Part shown: piece by piece, positions 39,344 through 47,593 of the stretch
Numbering within the stretch: position 1 is the first letter of the stretch
How the letters are laid out: each line of letters opens with the position of its first letter
Assembly (NCBI GenBank): GCA_902537575.1
Contig: CACBBX010000001.1
Span: forward strand, 1-64,000
Length of the DNA stretch: 64,000 nucleotides
Source of the DNA: an uncultured Pelagibacteraceae bacterium
GTDB lineage: Bacteria > Pseudomonadota > Alphaproteobacteria > Pelagibacterales > Pelagibacteraceae
Direction: 5' to 3'
Translations under genes and position numbers: made by a program
The notes under the pieces: model-generated
Database searches by the model: none
What the model was told of the DNA's origin: nothing
The model's input: the letters and a program-made list of their open reading frames with translations, nothing else

Positions 39344-40467
39344 TGTTTCAACGAGATAGATTAAATTCTGAACTTTCTTTTTTTCAAAAAATTAAAGAAA
39401 TGGATTATACATTATTGATTTGTATTATTATTTTATCAATCATCAGTTTATTAGTAATGTACTCAACAGATGGTGGTGAAATTCTTTATCACACCAAAAG
39501 TCATTTTAGTAAACTAGTAGTTTTTTTTCCTATGATGATATTGATTGCATTTTTCAACATCAGACATTGGCATACATTTGCATATTTATTTTACTTCCTA
39601 GTTATGCTTTTATTATTATATGTTTCGTTTTTTGGTCTAAAAGCATCAGGCTCACAAAGATGGATGGATTTATATCTATTTGTCCTACAGCCTTCTGAGT
39701 TAATGAAAATCGCTATTATTTTATGTCTTGCAAAATACTATCATCGAATAAAAATTGAAAATGTAAATTCTCTAACAAGCATCATTTTTGTTTTATCAAT
39801 TATAACAATACCAACTATATTTGTAATCTCTCAACCTGATTTAGGAACATCTGTATTAATTGTATTAAGTGGATTAATTGTTTTGTGGTTAGGGGGAGTT
39901 AGGGTTAAATATTTTGTCTACTCACTTATTACTTTTCTAATATCTCTACCTTTTATTATATCTTTTTTGAAACCTTATCAAAAACTAAGAATATTAACAT
40001 TTTTAGATCCAGATAGAGATCCTCTTGGAGCAGGCTATCAAATAATCCAATCTAAAATTGCTATAGGATCAGGTGGACTAGATGGCAAGGGATTTTTAAA
40101 AGGAACACAAAGTTATCTAGATTTTTTACCAGAAAAACATACTGATTTTATTTTTACTTTATTTTCTGAGGAATTTGGTTTTATAGGATCTGTTGGTCTT
40201 TTAATTCTTTATACGGTAATAATATTTAGAATTATTCGTATTGGAGCTTTATCAAGAAGTAATTTTTCTAAATTATTCTGCTTTAGTTTTGCTTTTTCAA
40301 TTTTTATTTATATCGTTGTAAACTTATCAATGGTTTTAGGTTTACTTCCTATAGTTGGATCACCACTGCCGATTATGTCATATGGTGGTTCTTCAATGTT
40401 AGCTACCATGATAGGTTTTGGCATTGTTTTGAGTGCAAAAATTAATCATAAACAAACAATCGCTTAG
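39343..40467 (+). CDS. rodA: Rod-shape SEDS glycosyltransferase RodA
   Basis: A 374-residue polytopic SEDS protein with ten or so membrane spans that polymerises lipid II into glycan strands. Family marks are FLDPDRDPLGAGYQIIQSKIAIGSGGL, LPEKHTDFIFTLFSEEFGF and the C-terminal GSPLPIMSYGGSSML. It works as a pair with penicillin-binding protein 2 and ends the shape operon. Confidence 0.95.
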   Translation: MFQRDRLNSELSFFQKIKEMDYTLLICIIILSIISLLVMYSTDGGEILYHTKSHFSKLVVFFPMMILIAFFNIRHWHTFAYLFYFLVMLLLLYVSFFGLKASGSQRWMDLYLFVLQPSELMKIAIILCLAKYYHRIKIENVNSLTSIIFVLSIITIPTIFVISQPDLGTSVLIVLSGLIVLWLGGVRVKYFVYSLITFLISLPFIISFLKPYQKLRILTFLDPDRDPLGAGYQIIQSKIAIGSGGLDGKGFLKGTQSYLDFLPEKHTDFIFTLFSEEFGFIGSVGLLILYTVIIFRIIRIGALSRSNFSKLFCFSFAFSIFIYIVVNLSMVLGLLPIVGSPLPIMSYGGSSMLATMIGFGIVLSAKINHKQTIA

Positions 40468-40541
40468 TTATCCAGATTGTAGATAAGCATAATTTGTCAC
40501 TCTAAAAAAATATTTTTTGATTATATAATAAATGATTAAGT

Positions 40542-41783
40542 ATGAGTAAAAATATCAATATTGGAATAGTAGGTGCTGGTATCCAAGGTGTTTCTAATGC
40601 TTTATTTTTGCAAAAAAAAGGTTTCAGTGTAACTATTTTTGATAGGGACAATCCTGGTGCCCAAGCAGCTTCTTACGGAAATGCAGGACATTTCTCTCCG
40701 TATGCTTCTGTTCCGATAAATAGACCAGATGTATTAACAGATGTGCCTGCAATGCTAATGAGTTCCTCTGGTCCATTAGCCTTGAAATGGAATTATGTCC
40801 CTAAAATGATTCCATGGTTTTTAAAATTTATCATGAACTCAACCACTAATAAAATGATGCATACAGCAAAAAATATGCATCAAATTTTAGATCTAGCTTT
40901 ACCAGCATATGATGAATTGTTTGATGAAATAGATTTAGAAGGTTTAGTTGAGAGCAAAGGAATTTTATATATTTGGAATGATCAAAATTTAAAAAGTAGA
41001 GAGCTTGAAATAAATGTGAGAGAGGAACTGGGTGTGGAGCAGCAATTAGTTAACAAAGCTGAAATTCATGATTTAGAACCAAATATTAAACCAATTTATC
41101 ACGCGGGAGTTTACTACCCTTATGCGAGACATGCTCGTAATCCAAAAAAAATACTTTTAAAGCTATTTGATTTATTTTTGAAAAAAGGAGGTAAATTTAA
41201 CAAAGTTAATGTTCAAAATATTAATTTTGATGAAGAAAAACCTATTTTTAAAACTGATACACAAAGTTATATTTTTGATAAAGCAGTAATTGCATGTGGT
41301 GCATTTTCAAAAAAATTGACTGATAACTTTGGTGAAAAAATACCTCTAGATACAGAAAGAGGTTACCATGTTCATTTTAAAAATTGTGACCATTTACTAA
41401 GTAGACCAGTAATATTTTCAAATCGTGGTTTTGGTATTACTCCAATGGAACAGGGTTTAAGAGTAGTAGGAACCGTTGAGTTTGGTGGTTTGAACAATCC
41501 TTTATCAAAATCAAGAGTAAAAAATTTAATTAATAATGCAAAATTTATGCTTGGAGATTTACCCGAACATGAGGATGAGTGGTTAGGTTTTAGACCTACA
41601 CTTCCTGATTTTTTACCAGTTATGGGCCAGTCTAAAAATTATAAAAATATCTATTATTGCTTTGGACACCATCATTTAGGATGGACTTTAGGGCCAATAT
41701 CTGGGAAGATTGTTTCAGGTATGATTGCTAACGAAAATACTAATTTAGATTTAAAACCATATAGCTCATTAAGATTTAGCTAA
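40542..41783 (+). CDS. FAD-dependent D-amino-acid dehydrogenase-like oxidoreductase
   Basis: A 413-residue DAO/DadA-family flavoprotein. The FAD-binding GIVGAGIQGVSNALFLQKKG is at residue 8, followed by GAQAASYGNAGHFSPYA, a DadA-like block. The C-terminal WLGFRPTLPDFLPVMGQ and FGHHHLGWTLGPISG are also DadA-like. It would oxidise a D-amino acid or a related amine to a keto acid, passing electrons to the quinone pool. It starts a four-gene run with a DMT transporter, a hydroxyacid dehydrogenase and a deacylase, which suggests uptake and breakdown of an acylated or D-configured compound; the substrate is unknown. Confidence 0.85.
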   Translation: MSKNINIGIVGAGIQGVSNALFLQKKGFSVTIFDRDNPGAQAASYGNAGHFSPYASVPINRPDVLTDVPAMLMSSSGPLALKWNYVPKMIPWFLKFIMNSTTNKMMHTAKNMHQILDLALPAYDELFDEIDLEGLVESKGILYIWNDQNLKSRELEINVREELGVEQQLVNKAEIHDLEPNIKPIYHAGVYYPYARHARNPKKILLKLFDLFLKKGGKFNKVNVQNINFDEEKPIFKTDTQSYIFDKAVIACGAFSKKLTDNFGEKIPLDTERGYHVHFKNCDHLLSRPVIFSNRGFGITPMEQGLRVVGTVEFGGLNNPLSKSRVKNLINNAKFMLGDLPEHEDEWLGFRPTLPDFLPVMGQSKNYKNIYYCFGHHHLGWTLGPISGKIVSGMIANENTNLDLKPYSSLRFS

Positions 41784-42680
41784 GTGAACCAAAATATAAA
41801 AGCCTACTTTATGGTGGTTTGTGCAACTTTATTTTGGGCAGGTAATTTTAATATTGGCAAGTTCGCATCCATAGAAAACATATCTCCATTTACTCTTGCA
41901 TTCTTAAGATGGCTTTTAGTTTGGATTATTTTAATACCTTTTACATATAAAGAAATTTACAGATTAAAAAAATTGATTATTAAAAATTTTAAACTATTAT
42001 TCATATTAGGGCTAAGTAGTGTGTTTTTATACAGCGCACTCACGTATAAGGCATTAAACTATACTCAGGTTATTAATGCATCACTCTTTAATACTGCAGC
42101 GCCAGCAGCAATTATTTTAGTTTGCTTGTTATTAAAAATAGAAAAGACAAATATTTTCCAGTTATCAGGTTTATTAATTTCAACATTAGGAATTTTAGCA
42201 ATCATTACCAAACTTGATTTAAATATTTTTCTTTCTTTAGACTTTAACAGCGGAGATTTATTAATGATCATAGCAATAATATCTTGGGGTATTTACTCTG
42301 CATTTTTAAAAAAAAGAAATTTTGAAATTTCTTTACTAGGCCTTATTCAAATCATTTGCACATTTGGACTGCTTTTACTTGCACCTGCGTTTTTATTTGA
42401 ATTAAGTCAGGGTAATTCAATAAATATAGACTTGAACTTATTTTACATTTTAATTTATGTTGCAATTTTTCCTAGTATTGGCTCTTATTATTGTTGGGCT
42501 GGTGCAGTATCTATCATAGGCGCTAATAGAGCTGGTATATTTTTGTCATTAATTCCATTATTTAGCTCAATATTCGCAATCATTATTTATGACGAAAAAT
42601 TTTTATTTTTTCATTTAATTGGGATTATTTTAATTATATTAGGTTTAATTTTATCAAACAAAAAAAATATAAATGCTTAA
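41784..42680 (+). CDS. EamA/DMT-family transporter
   Basis: A 298-residue protein with ten membrane spans in two repeats of the EamA domain (FWAGNFNIGKFASIENISP in the first, WGIYSAFLKKR in the second). It starts with GTG directly after the upstream stop codon. The family moves amino acids, nucleotides or other metabolites, usually outward. Context suggests transport of the metabolite handled by the flanking D-amino-acid oxidoreductase and hydroxyacid dehydrogenase. It overlaps the next gene by 8 bp. Confidence 0.85.
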   Translation: MNQNIKAYFMVVCATLFWAGNFNIGKFASIENISPFTLAFLRWLLVWIILIPFTYKEIYRLKKLIIKNFKLLFILGLSSVFLYSALTYKALNYTQVINASLFNTAAPAAIILVCLLLKIEKTNIFQLSGLLISTLGILAIITKLDLNIFLSLDFNSGDLLMIIAIISWGIYSAFLKKRNFEISLLGLIQIICTFGLLLLAPAFLFELSQGNSINIDLNLFYILIYVAIFPSIGSYYCWAGAVSIIGANRAGIFLSLIPLFSSIFAIIIYDEKFLFFHLIGIILIILGLILSNKKNINA

Positions 42681-43623
42681 AGTTGCTATTCTAGACGATT
42701 ATCAAAATGTTGCTCAACAGTTTGTAGATTTAGAAAAATTATCTGGAAAATATGAATTTAAAGTTTTTAGTGAGCCCTTTGCTGATGAGGCAGATGCTAT
42801 AGAAAAATTGTTAGAATTTGAGGCATTATTAATAATGAGAGAGAGAACACCAATTACCAAAAATTTAATTGATAATTTAAGTAGCTTAAAATTTATTATT
42901 ACTAGTGGATTAAGAAATAAATCAATTGATTTAGAATATGCAAAAAAAAGAAAAGTAATTGTTTGTGGAACAGACATAAATAAAAATCCAACACCAGAAC
43001 TAACATGGGCACTTATTCTAGGTTTAGCCAGAAATTTTAAAGAAGAATTAGATAATATGTATCAAGGATATTGGCAAACAACTCTAGGTGTCGAACTAAA
43101 AGGAAAAATTTTAGGTTTAATTGGTCTTGGTCGTGTTGGATCGCAGGTTGCGAAAATTGGGAAAGCTTTTGGTATGCAAGTTATAGCATGGAGTGAAAAT
43201 TTAAATCTCGATACTTGTAAGGAATTAGATGTACTTCCATGTAGTAAAGAAGATTTAATAAAAAATTCCGACTTTTTATCCATTCATGTTCAAGGTGGTG
43301 AAAGATATAAAAATTGTATTACAATTAAAGAATTTGATAAGATGAAAAGAACTTCATATATTATTAATACCTCAAGAGGAGAAATTATTAATGAAGATGA
43401 TTTAATTATTGCATTATCAACTAATGTAATTGCCGGTGCAGGTATTGATGTATACGAAAAAGAACCATTACCTGAAAACAACAAATTAAGATTTTTACCT
43501 AATGCTTTGTTAACCCCACATATAGGTTATGTTACAGAAGAAAATTATAATACATTTTATAATCAAATGATTGAAGGGTTGGAGGCTTGTGTCAATGGCA
43601 ACCCTACTCGTGTACTAAAGTAA
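42673..43623 (+). CDS. D-2-hydroxyacid dehydrogenase family protein
   Basis: A 316-residue NAD-dependent dehydrogenase. LIGLGRVGSQVAKIGKAFGM near residue 145 is the nucleotide-binding motif, INTSRGEIINEDDL carries the substrate-binding Arg region, and LTPHIGYVTEENY holds the catalytic His, with Glu in GIDVYEKEPLP. It is a phosphoglycerate/lactate dehydrogenase relative that interconverts a 2-keto acid and a D-2-hydroxy acid. Given the upstream DadA-like gene it may process the resulting keto acid; this is inferred. Confidence 0.88.
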   Translation: MLKVAILDDYQNVAQQFVDLEKLSGKYEFKVFSEPFADEADAIEKLLEFEALLIMRERTPITKNLIDNLSSLKFIITSGLRNKSIDLEYAKKRKVIVCGTDINKNPTPELTWALILGLARNFKEELDNMYQGYWQTTLGVELKGKILGLIGLGRVGSQVAKIGKAFGMQVIAWSENLNLDTCKELDVLPCSKEDLIKNSDFLSIHVQGGERYKNCITIKEFDKMKRTSYIINTSRGEIINEDDLIIALSTNVIAGAGIDVYEKEPLPENNKLRFLPNALLTPHIGYVTEENYNTFYNQMIEGLEACVNGNPTRVLK

Positions 43624-43625
43624 CC

Positions 43626-44519
43626 ATGGAATTACCAGTTGTTAACCATGAAGATTATTTTGCAAGAATTGGAGATGATCATAAATTTCCAATTAATAAG
43701 TTTGGTGAATTAGCTAATTATTTATTAAAAAATAAAATAGTAGAAAAGTTTCATAAGCCTTATCCTTGTTCAATTGAAACTTTAAATTATGCACATTCAA
43801 AAGAATATATTTTTGATATTAAAAACAAAACATTAAGTAAAGAAGGGGTAAAGAAGATAGGATTTCCTTTAGTGGATAGTGTGGTTCAGAGATCACTTAT
43901 TGCAACTGGTGGTACAGTTCTTGCCTCAAAGCTTGCAATTAATTATGGAATAGCATGCAATACTGCAGGAGGAAGTCATCACGCAAATTATAATGGTGGA
44001 GCAGGATATTGTGTATTTAATGATGTAGCTGTTGCTGCTCACTATTTAATCAACAGAGGTTTAGCAAATAAAATTCTTATTGTTGACTTAGATGTTCACC
44101 AAGGAAATGGGAACTCCGATATATTTAAAGAAAACAGCAATGTATTTACATTTAGTATGCACTCAAAAACAAATTATCCAGCAAAAAAATCTACTAGTAA
44201 TTTAGATGTTGAGCTAGAAGATAATTTGGAGGATCAAAGTTATATAAATATACTAAAACATTATTTAATAGAGTTAAGTAGAGAGAAGTTTGATTATGTT
44301 TTCTACATTGCAGGCGTAGATATTCATTTTAACGACAGGTTAGGAAAATTAAAAATATCAGATGCGGGAATAAAAATGAGAGATGAATTAGTTATTGAAA
44401 ATTTTTATTCTAAAAAGATACCAATTTGTGGAGTTTTAGGCGGTGGATACAATAAAGATTTCAATAAACTTGTGGAATTACATTCAATTTTACATCAATC
44501 ATGTGCTAAATATATTTAA
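43626..44519 (+). CDS. Histone deacetylase-family (AcuC/acetylpolyamine-type) amidohydrolase
   Basis: A zinc-dependent deacylase of the HDAC superfamily. TAGGSHHANYNGGAGYCVFND holds the paired catalytic histidines, and LIVDLDVHQGNGNSDIF the zinc-binding Asp/His. The third metal ligand lies in AGVDIHFNDRLG, where many relatives have AGxDxHxxD. The ORF track starts at 43587, which would overlap the dehydrogenase by 37 bp; the ATG at 43626 (MELPVVNHEDYF) gives the normal N-terminus. It may remove acetyl groups from a small amine. It ends two bases before msrB. Confidence 0.88.
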   Translation: MELPVVNHEDYFARIGDDHKFPINKFGELANYLLKNKIVEKFHKPYPCSIETLNYAHSKEYIFDIKNKTLSKEGVKKIGFPLVDSVVQRSLIATGGTVLASKLAINYGIACNTAGGSHHANYNGGAGYCVFNDVAVAAHYLINRGLANKILIVDLDVHQGNGNSDIFKENSNVFTFSMHSKTNYPAKKSTSNLDVELEDNLEDQSYINILKHYLIELSREKFDYVFYIAGVDIHFNDRLGKLKISDAGIKMRDELVIENFYSKKIPICGVLGGGYNKDFNKLVELHSILHQSCAKYI

Positions 44520-44521
44520 TC

Positions 44522-44896
44522 ATGGTAAAAAAAATTAATCAAAACTTAACTGCAGAACAAAAATTAATTTTATTTGAAGAAGGAACAGAGCTTGCAGGAA
44601 CAAGTGAGCTTAATCATGAAAAAAGGGAAGGAAGTTTTTATTGTGCAAATTGTGATATTAAACTTTTTGACTCTAAGACAAAATATGAAAGCGGTTCAGG
44701 CTGGCCTTCGTTTTATGAGTCTTTACCAGATGTATTTGAAACAAAAACAGATCATCATATAGGTTATGCTAGAACTGAGTACCATTGTAAAAATTGTGGA
44801 GGACATCATGGTCATATTTTTGAGGATGGACCACAACCAACAGGAAAAAGATACTGCAATAACGGTGTTTGCTTAGTTTTTAAACCTACTAAGTAA
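44522..44896 (+). CDS. msrB: Methionine (R)-sulfoxide reductase B
   Basis: A 124-residue repair enzyme that reduces the R form of methionine sulfoxide. Two CxxC zinc sites are present (CANC and CKNC), with the core SGSGWPSFYESL and GHIFEDGPQPTGKRYCNNG; the cysteine in RYCNN is the catalytic one. Length is standard. It follows the deacylase by two bases and is convergent with the glutaredoxin gene. Confidence 0.95.
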   Translation: MVKKINQNLTAEQKLILFEEGTELAGTSELNHEKREGSFYCANCDIKLFDSKTKYESGSGWPSFYESLPDVFETKTDHHIGYARTEYHCKNCGGHHGHIFEDGPQPTGKRYCNNGVCLVFKPTK

Positions 44897-44918
44897 TAAC
44901 AACTACAATTAAATAATT

Positions 44919-45173
44919 TTATTTTAAAAGATCTTGAAGTTTATTTTCTTTTTCTAGTGTTCTTGTTTCGTCATAACCACCTATGTGCTCATCATCAAAA
45001 AAAATTTGAGGAATTGTTCTTCTTCCGTTAGCTTTTTTAATCATTTCATCCATTGCACCCTCAACTTTTGATATATCTATTTCATTAAAAGGTGCATTAT
45101 TTCTTGCAAACAATCTTTTAGCAGCCTCGCAATAATTACAGTGTGGACCTGTGTACATTGTAATTTTTTTCAT
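44919..45173 (-). CDS. grxC: Glutaredoxin 3 family protein
   Basis: An 84-residue thioredoxin-fold protein. The redox site reads CNYC (GPHCNYCEAAKRLF) instead of the usual CPYC, and TIPQIFFDDEHIGGYDE provides the conserved cis-proline and glutathione-binding region. It would reduce protein disulfides or glutathione mixed disulfides. A CxYC variant with Asn may shift redox potential or favour monothiol chemistry. It follows the DUF2805-like gene after 3 bp. Confidence 0.92.
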   Translation of the reverse strand: MKKITMYTGPHCNYCEAAKRLFARNNAPFNEIDISKVEGAMDEMIKKANGRRTIPQIFFDDEHIGGYDETRTLEKENKLQDLLK

Positions 45174-45176
45174 TAT

Positions 45177-45473
45177 TTATAGATAGTCACCTTTTTTAAT
45201 TTTGCTAGTAATTTCTTTTCTAGAATATTCAAATTTTTTTCTATGTTTTATACTTTTTTGATTAACTCTTTTTCTCCACAATCTAAAAGATGTTGGTTTT
45301 ATAGACCTTCTCATAATCTTGATTACTTCGGTTTCTGTTTTCCCTGTTTTTTTTTCTATTTCTTCAAATGTAATTCTATCTGCCCAGGCTGCCCAAATAA
45401 TCCAATCTGGGTCATTTATGTCTGGTTCTGGATTTTTGACTCTAGTGACTGGAATGCGACCTTTTTTTTTCAT
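45177..45473 (-). CDS. Small basic DUF2805/TIGR03643-like protein
   Basis: A 98-residue, strongly basic protein with the block DPDWIIWAAWADRITFEEIEKKTG, followed by EVIKIMRRSIKPTSFRLWRKRV. This is the pattern of TIGR03643/DUF2805 proteins; the middle looks like a helix-turn-helix, so nucleic-acid binding is plausible. Function is not known. It lies upstream of the glutaredoxin gene and divergent from the LysE-type exporter. Confidence 0.75.
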   Translation of the reverse strand: MKKKGRIPVTRVKNPEPDINDPDWIIWAAWADRITFEEIEKKTGKTETEVIKIMRRSIKPTSFRLWRKRVNQKSIKHRKKFEYSRKEITSKIKKGDYL

Positions 45474-45535
45474 AAACCCTTTATAATTGAAATAAAAATT
45501 TAATGCATTTTTTTTAGTCTCTGATAATATGATTT

Positions 45536-45584
45536 AGATAGTCCTTCTTAGCCATCTTTAGCTCCCGGTTTTTAAGGACTATCT
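45536..45584 (+). promoter_or_regulatory. Leader hairpin sequestering the Shine-Dalgarno of the LysE-type gene
   Basis: AGATAGTCCTT (45536-45546) and AAGGACTATCT (45574-45584) form a perfect 11-bp stem around a 27-base loop. The 3' arm contains AAGGA, the Shine-Dalgarno for the ATG at 45589 (10-base spacing), so the stem would hide it. The loop (with TTAGCCATCTTTAGCTCCC) is GC-richer than its surroundings and has a small inner AGC/GCT stem, suggesting a ligand- or RNA-binding site. This looks like a translational switch such as a riboswitch; I could not match it to a known class. Confidence 0.6.
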
Positions 45585-45588
45585 TAAA

Positions 45589-46203
45589 ATGTTCCCCCTA
45601 AATTATTTTTTATTTCTTCAAATAATTCTTTTTTTATTCATTACACCTGGACCACCAAGAATTGTCATTGTTTCATATTCTATGAATTATGGAGTTAAAA
45701 AATGTGTTTGGACTGCACTTGGAGATATTACTGCAAATATTATACAAGCCACTTTAGTAATTTTTGTTATAGGATCTTTTTTTTCTGAAAATCCAAATTT
45801 TTTAAATATATTTAAATGGATAGGTGTAGCTTATATTTTATATTTAGCATTTGATATTTATAATTCTAGACCTAAAGAAATTAGTTCGAGTAAAAATTTA
45901 TCAAAAAGTTTTTTTTCTTTTTTTAAAGATGGATTTTTGGTTGCTGGAACTAGTCCAAAGGCTTGGATGTTTTTTCCATTAATTTTTCCACAGTTTATTG
46001 ACTTTAATGAAAATTATTTAATCCAATTTTTAATTTTAATCACAACTTATGTTGTTTTAGATTTTTTATCACTTATTGGTTATGCTTTACTAGCACAAAA
46101 GCTTATTGCTTGGATAAATACAAAACCAAGAACTATTAATACAATTTCTGCGAGTGTATTAGTAATTATTGCAATGATTATTGTTGTAACACAACAATAC
46201 TAA
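45589..46203 (+). CDS. LysE-family amino-acid exporter
   Basis: A 204-residue protein with about six membrane spans. FITPGPPRIVIVSYSMNYGVKKCVWTALGDITANI near the start is the LysE/RhtB signature (TPGP, then G...G), and AGTSPKAWMFFPLIFPQF is the second half-repeat block (usually NPKA). These proteins export lysine, threonine, homoserine or similar amino acids. Its translation appears to be controlled by the upstream hairpin, which fits control by the exported compound. The exact substrate is unknown. Confidence 0.85.
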   Translation: MFPLNYFLFLQIILFLFITPGPPRIVIVSYSMNYGVKKCVWTALGDITANIIQATLVIFVIGSFFSENPNFLNIFKWIGVAYILYLAFDIYNSRPKEISSSKNLSKSFFSFFKDGFLVAGTSPKAWMFFPLIFPQFIDFNENYLIQFLILITTYVVLDFLSLIGYALLAQKLIAWINTKPRTINTISASVLVIIAMIIVVTQQY

Positions 46204-46222
46204 CAAATTTTTGTGGTCTTTA

Positions 46223-46228
46223 TTGACA
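46223..46228 (+). promoter_or_regulatory. Candidate -35 box upstream of first Liv-type operon
   Basis: TTGACA, a consensus -35, lies in the 90-bp gap before the substrate-binding protein gene. AT-rich sequence follows, but no single -10 box at ideal spacing stands out. A GAGG Shine-Dalgarno occurs at 46283-46286, eight bases before the start codon. Confidence 0.35.
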
Positions 46229-46293
46229 CTTGCAATTAAGCAAAATTCTTTATTAAATTAATTATTAATTAATTAATAAATAGAGGAAATAAA

Positions 46294-47532
46294 ATGAAAA
46301 TAAATAAAATAATAGTAAGTTTTATTTCTGCAGCTGTAATTTTGTTATCAACATCAGTCGCATCTTTTGCGAAAGTTGTAGGAGATAAAATTGTTTTAGG
46401 TGCAGCAATTTCATTAACTGGTAAATACTCTTCTAATGGTGTTCATACTCAAAACGGTTACAACATGGCCGTAGATAGAATTAACAGCATGGGTGGAGTT
46501 AAAGTTGGTGGTAAAACTTATAAATTTGATATTATCTATTATGACGATGAGTCAAACCCAAAAAGAGCAGCCCAACTTGCTGAAAGATTAATTTCACAAG
46601 ATGGTGTTGAGTTTATGCTTGGTCCATATAGTTCAGGATTAACTAAAGCTATAGCTCCAGTTACGGAAAAGTATGGTGTTCCAATGGTAGAAGCAAATGG
46701 TGCTTCTAGATCTTTGTTTACAAAAGGTTACAAATATCTATTTGCAGTTTTAGCTCCAGCCAACTTATATCTTGATGTTGCTATAGATTTAGCAGTTGAA
46801 AAGAATAATGGAAAAGGTGTAACAGTTGCAATGGCATTTGAGCAAGATGCGTTTTCACAAGACGTAAGACTTGGAGTTTTAGATGCAATTAAAAGAACTG
46901 GCTCTAAAAAGGTAATTGATGATAAATTACCAAAAGAGTTAAATGATATGGCAGCTACTTTAGTAAAAGTGAAGCAAATGAAACCAGATGTTTTAGTTGT
47001 TTCAGGTCATACAAAAGGGGCTCTAACTGCTATCAGACAAATTTCTGAGATGAAAGTAGATGTTCCAATGTTAGCAATGACTCACTGTGATGCAGCTAAA
47101 TTATCAAAGCAACATGGCAAAAACTCACAATATGCTTTATGCGCTTCTCAATGGCATAAAACACTAACTTATAAAGATGACTTCTTTAAAGATGGTATGA
47201 CTTATGATGCAGACTTTACTAAAGAGTTTGGTTATGCACCACCATATCAAGCAGCAGAATCATCAGCTGCTCTATTGGTATTTAAAGATGCATTTGAAAG
47301 AGCAAATTCTTTTGATCAAAAGAAAGTAAGAGATGCTCTTGCAGCTACTAACATGCAAACTTTTTATGGAAACATAAAATTTGCAGAAGGTGGTCAGAAT
47401 GTTGACAAACCAATGGTACTTTTCCAAGTTATGTGTGATGATGGAGGAAAATGTGAAAACAAAGTTGTTGCTCCAACTAAATGGGCTTCAGCTAAATTGA
47501 TTCACCCAATTCCTTCGTGGTCTCAAAGATAA
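46294..47532 (+). CDS. Liv-type ABC transporter substrate-binding protein (system 1)
   Basis: A 412-residue periplasmic binding protein with a signal peptide (IIVSFISAAVILLSTSVASFA). The GAAISLTGKYSSNGVHTQNGYNMAVDRIN start, YYDDESNPKRAAQLAERLI and MLGPYSSGLTKAIAPV are those of type I Liv/amide-binding proteins. It delivers its ligand to the LivHMGF components encoded downstream. A strong terminator directly after it should make this protein more abundant than the membrane parts. The ligand could be a branched-chain amino acid, an amide or another small acid. Confidence 0.9.
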   Translation: MKINKIIVSFISAAVILLSTSVASFAKVVGDKIVLGAAISLTGKYSSNGVHTQNGYNMAVDRINSMGGVKVGGKTYKFDIIYYDDESNPKRAAQLAERLISQDGVEFMLGPYSSGLTKAIAPVTEKYGVPMVEANGASRSLFTKGYKYLFAVLAPANLYLDVAIDLAVEKNNGKGVTVAMAFEQDAFSQDVRLGVLDAIKRTGSKKVIDDKLPKELNDMAATLVKVKQMKPDVLVVSGHTKGALTAIRQISEMKVDVPMLAMTHCDAAKLSKQHGKNSQYALCASQWHKTLTYKDDFFKDGMTYDADFTKEFGYAPPYQAAESSAALLVFKDAFERANSFDQKKVRDALAATNMQTFYGNIKFAEGGQNVDKPMVLFQVMCDDGGKCENKVVAPTKWASAKLIHPIPSWSQR

Positions 47533-47543
47533 ACAAATCTATA

Positions 47544-47580
47544 AATACCCCCTAATATAATATATATAGGGGGTATTTTT
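47544..47580 (+). terminator. Intrinsic terminator/attenuator after system 1 binding-protein gene
   Basis: AATACCCCCTA (47544-47554) and TAGGGGGTATT (47567-47577) form a perfect 11-bp stem with a 12-base AT loop, followed by a T run. It lies between the binding-protein gene and the permease gene. Partial termination here would give more binding protein than transporter. Confidence 0.9.
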
Positions 47581-47593
47581 TATAGGATTCATT

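Noticed and set aside
40468-40490. Short hairpin TTATC/GATAA after rodA
   Set aside because: The stem is only five bases, AT-rich, and has no T-tract, so it is not credible as a terminator.
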